In this document: piece by piece, positions 6,261 to 8,116 of the stretch
How positions within the stretch are numbered: the stretch's first letter is position 1
Layout of the letters: every line of letters begins with the position of its first letter
DNA from: Pseudomonadota bacterium
GTDB lineage: Bacteria > Pseudomonadota > Alphaproteobacteria > Micropepsales > Micropepsaceae
Length of the DNA: 8,116 nucleotides
Assembly (NCBI GenBank): GCA_021808875.1
Contig: JAKBAU010000159.1
Coordinates: forward strand, 1 to 8,116
Direction of reading: 5' to 3'
The notes under the pieces: model-generated
Told to the model about the DNA's origin: nothing
The model's database searches: none
What the model saw: only the letters and a program-made list of their open reading frames with translations
Position numbers and translations under genes: made by a program

Positions 6261-8116
6261 ATGGACAGGATCATGAGCGTGGAACCGCAGGCGCTGGAGC
6301 AGGCGATCGGCGCGGCCACCGCGGCGCTGCTCAAGGATCAAAGACCGGACGGGCACTGGGTTTATGAGCTCGAGGCCGATGCCACCATTCCGGCCGAATA
6401 CATCCTGCTCGTCCATTATCTCGGCGAGGATGCCAATCTTGAGCTTGAGCGCAAGATTGGCAATTACCTGCGACGCATTCAGTCGTCACATCATGGCGGC
6501 TGGCCGCTCTTTCATGACGGGGTCTTCGACCTCTCGGCCACCATCAAGGCCTACTTTGCTCTGAAGATGATCGGTGATGATCCTGAGGCGCCACATATGC
6601 GCCGCGCACGCCAGGCCATCCTCGATGCAGGCGGCGCGCGCAAAGCCAATGTCTTCACCCGCATCCAGCTTGCGCTCTATGGCGAATGTTCATGGCAGGA
6701 CACACCGAGCGTCCCCGCCGAACTGATCCTTCTGCCGCGCTGGTTTCCGATTCACCTGTCCAAGATGAGCTATTGGGCACGCACCGTCATCGTACCTCTC
6801 CTGGTACTGCAATCCGAAAAGCCCATGGCAAAAAATCCGCGCGGTGTGCACGTGCCGGAACTATTTCTGCCCAAAGGCAGCAGGGCGCAATCGCGTTCCG
6901 TCCATCAAAATCCATACTGGGCAGCGTTTTTCGGCATACTAGACGTTATCCTCAAAAGCCTCGAACCGATCTGGCCAAAAAGGCTGCGTCGACGAGCCAT
7001 CGAGGCGTGCCGGAACTTCGTTCACGAGCGCCTCAATGGCGAGGATGGTCTTGGCGCCATCTATCCGGCAATGGCCAACAGCGTCATAATGTTTGACTGC
7101 CTAGGCTATCCACCCGTCCATCCCGACCGTGCAATCGCGCGCAAGTCGGTAGAAAATCTGTTGGTGATCAAGGAAGACGAAGCCTATTGCCAGCCTTGTG
7201 TCTCCCCGGTCTGGGACACCGCACTCACCTGCCATGCCCTCATGGAGGCCAGTGCAGATGCGGCTCTGGCCGCGGTCCGCCGAGGCCTCGACTGGCTCAA
7301 ACCCCTGCAGGTCCTTGAGGTGAAAGGTGACTGGGCCGAGTGGCGCCCCAATGTACGACCGGGCGGCTGGGCATTTCAGTATAACAATCCCCATTACGTC
7401 GATCTTGATGATACTGCCGTCGTGGTCATGGCCCTCGAGCGCGCCCAGCATGCGATTGCGCCAGATCCGGAGGCACCCGAGGCCATTGCTCGCGGCGCGG
7501 AATGGATTGTTGGCCTGCAAAGTCGCAACGGTGGCTTTGCCGCCTTCGACGCCGACAACACCTATCATTACCTCAACAATATTCCCTTTGCGGATCATGG
7601 CGCCCTGCTCGACCCCCCGACCGAGGACGTTACCGGGCGCTGCCTTGGAATGCTGGCGCAGCTTGGTGAGCCCAAAGACAGTTCCAGAATGAAGCAGGCG
7701 ATCGATTATCTGGCGCGGACCCAGCTCGAGGATGGCAGCTGGTTCGGGCGCTGGGGTGTGAATTACATCTATGGCACTTGGTCAGCCTTATGTGGCCTGA
7801 ACGCTGCCGGCATTGCGCCCGAGCACCCGATGCTAAAAAAGGCGGCTGACTGGCTCATCGCCATCCAGAACGAAGACGGCGGCTGGGGCGAAGACTGCAA
7901 CAGCTACAGGCTTGATTATCAGGGTTATCAGCGAGCGCCATCCACCGCTTCCCAGACGGCGTGGGCGCTCCTCGGTCTGATGGCTGCCGGCCAGGTGGAT
8001 CATCCATCAGTCGCCCGCGGCATCGAATATCTGCGAGCCAGCCAGAACTCCGATGGCCTGTGGGATCAGGACCATTACACAGGTGGCGGATTTCCCCGCG
8101 TCTTCTACCTGCGCTA
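6261..8116 (+). CDS. shc: Squalene-hopene cyclase, 3' end cut off by the window edge
   Basis: This enzyme cyclises squalene to hopene and hopanol at the inner membrane face, the defining step of the pathway. In the frame from 6261 there are 618 complete codons and no stop before the edge. Bacterial cyclases are usually about 630-720 residues, so roughly the last 30-60 are probably missing. The catalytic DXDD motif is present as DLDDT (D381-D384), after GGWAFQ. Six QW-type repeats are visible, starting at residues 27 (QRPDGHW), 74 (QSSHHGGW), 420 (QSRNGGF), 488 (QLEDGSW), 536 (QNEDGGW) and 595 (QNSDGLW). NNIPFADHG and DPPTEDVT follow the third of these. The last visible residues, FPRVFYLR, match the start of the conserved C-terminal block. 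The start is fixed at or after 6261 because the in-frame TAA at 6219 is followed by no ATG, GTG or TTG before it, and GGAG is well placed. ATG 6273 is an alternative. Confidence 0.96.
   Translation, partial: MDRIMSVEPQALEQAIGAATAALLKDQRPDGHWVYELEADATIPAEYILLVHYLGEDANLELERKIGNYLRRIQSSHHGGWPLFHDGVFDLSATIKAYFALKMIGDDPEAPHMRRARQAILDAGGARKANVFTRIQLALYGECSWQDTPSVPAELILLPRWFPIHLSKMSYWARTVIVPLLVLQSEKPMAKNPRGVHVPELFLPKGSRAQSRSVHQNPYWAAFFGILDVILKSLEPIWPKRLRRRAIEACRNFVHERLNGEDGLGAIYPAMANSVIMFDCLGYPPVHPDRAIARKSVENLLVIKEDEAYCQPCVSPVWDTALTCHALMEASADAALAAVRRGLDWLKPLQVLEVKGDWAEWRPNVRPGGWAFQYNNPHYVDLDDTAVVVMALERAQHAIAPDPEAPEAIARGAEWIVGLQSRNGGFAAFDADNTYHYLNNIPFADHGALLDPPTEDVTGRCLGMLAQLGEPKDSSRMKQAIDYLARTQLEDGSWFGRWGVNYIYGTWSALCGLNAAGIAPEHPMLKKAADWLIAIQNEDGGWGEDCNSYRLDYQGYQRAPSTASQTAWALLGLMAAGQVDHPSVARGIEYLRASQNSDGLWDQDHYTGGGFPRVFYLR

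Noticed and set aside
6686..7096. 136-codon + strand frame inside shc
   Set aside because: It is out of frame with the cyclase, which reads continuously with conserved motifs from 6261 to the edge.
1..8116. A new or undescribed system, mobile element, CRISPR array or RNA gene
   Set aside because: Every gene falls in the known hopanoid operon. I saw no transposase, long inverted or direct repeats, repeat-spacer array, or tRNA-like cloverleaf.

Overview
The window is one stretch of a hopanoid (bacterial sterol-like triterpenoid) biosynthesis operon, with every real gene on the + strand. The order is hpnL, hpnA, hpnB, hpnC, hpnD, hpnE, shc (hpnF). The last gene is cut off by the right edge. I estimate about 60% G+C by eye. 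This gene order and the sequence style of the proteins (the NNIPFADHG and DPPTEDVT blocks of the cyclase, the FPRVFYLR block at the edge, an hpnA-F run as in Zymomonas and acetic acid bacteria) suggest an alphaproteobacterium. I cannot name a genus from sequence alone.

Layout: bases 1-69 are a short leader that may hold the last codons of an upstream gene. Bases 70-1065 encode a multi-pass membrane protein of the HpnL type. Bases 1062-2051 encode HpnA, an NAD(P)-binding sugar epimerase/reductase-like protein. Bases 2048-3205 encode HpnB, a membrane-anchored family 2-type glycosyltransferase. Bases 3202-4080 (HpnC), 4077-4937 (HpnD) and 4934-6184 (HpnE) encode the three-enzyme bacterial squalene pathway. 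After a 76-base gap, shc starts at 6261 and runs off the end at 8116 after 618 complete codons. It has no stop codon inside the window, so a simple stop-to-stop ORF search misses it.

How the genes work together: HpnD condenses two farnesyl diphosphates to presqualene diphosphate, HpnC converts this to hydroxysqualene, and HpnE reduces it to squalene. Shc then cyclises squalene to hopene/hopanol. This chemistry is established for the Zymomonas and Rhodopseudomonas homologues. HpnA, HpnB and HpnL recur in hopanoid operons, but their biochemical roles are not settled. They are expected to act in side-chain (bacteriohopanepolyol) tailoring, glycosylation or membrane handling. The side-chain genes hpnG and hpnH are not in the window and would be expected downstream.

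Translation appears tightly coupled. Five consecutive junctions overlap by 4 nt (ATGA four times and GTGA once, the latter with an alternative TGATG). Only shc has a spacer and its own clear Shine-Dalgarno site. I found no RNA genes, mobile elements, CRISPR arrays or clear promoters or terminators. The region is a well-described system rather than a new one. The open questions are the roles of HpnL/HpnA/HpnB and some small sequence details listed in the findings.
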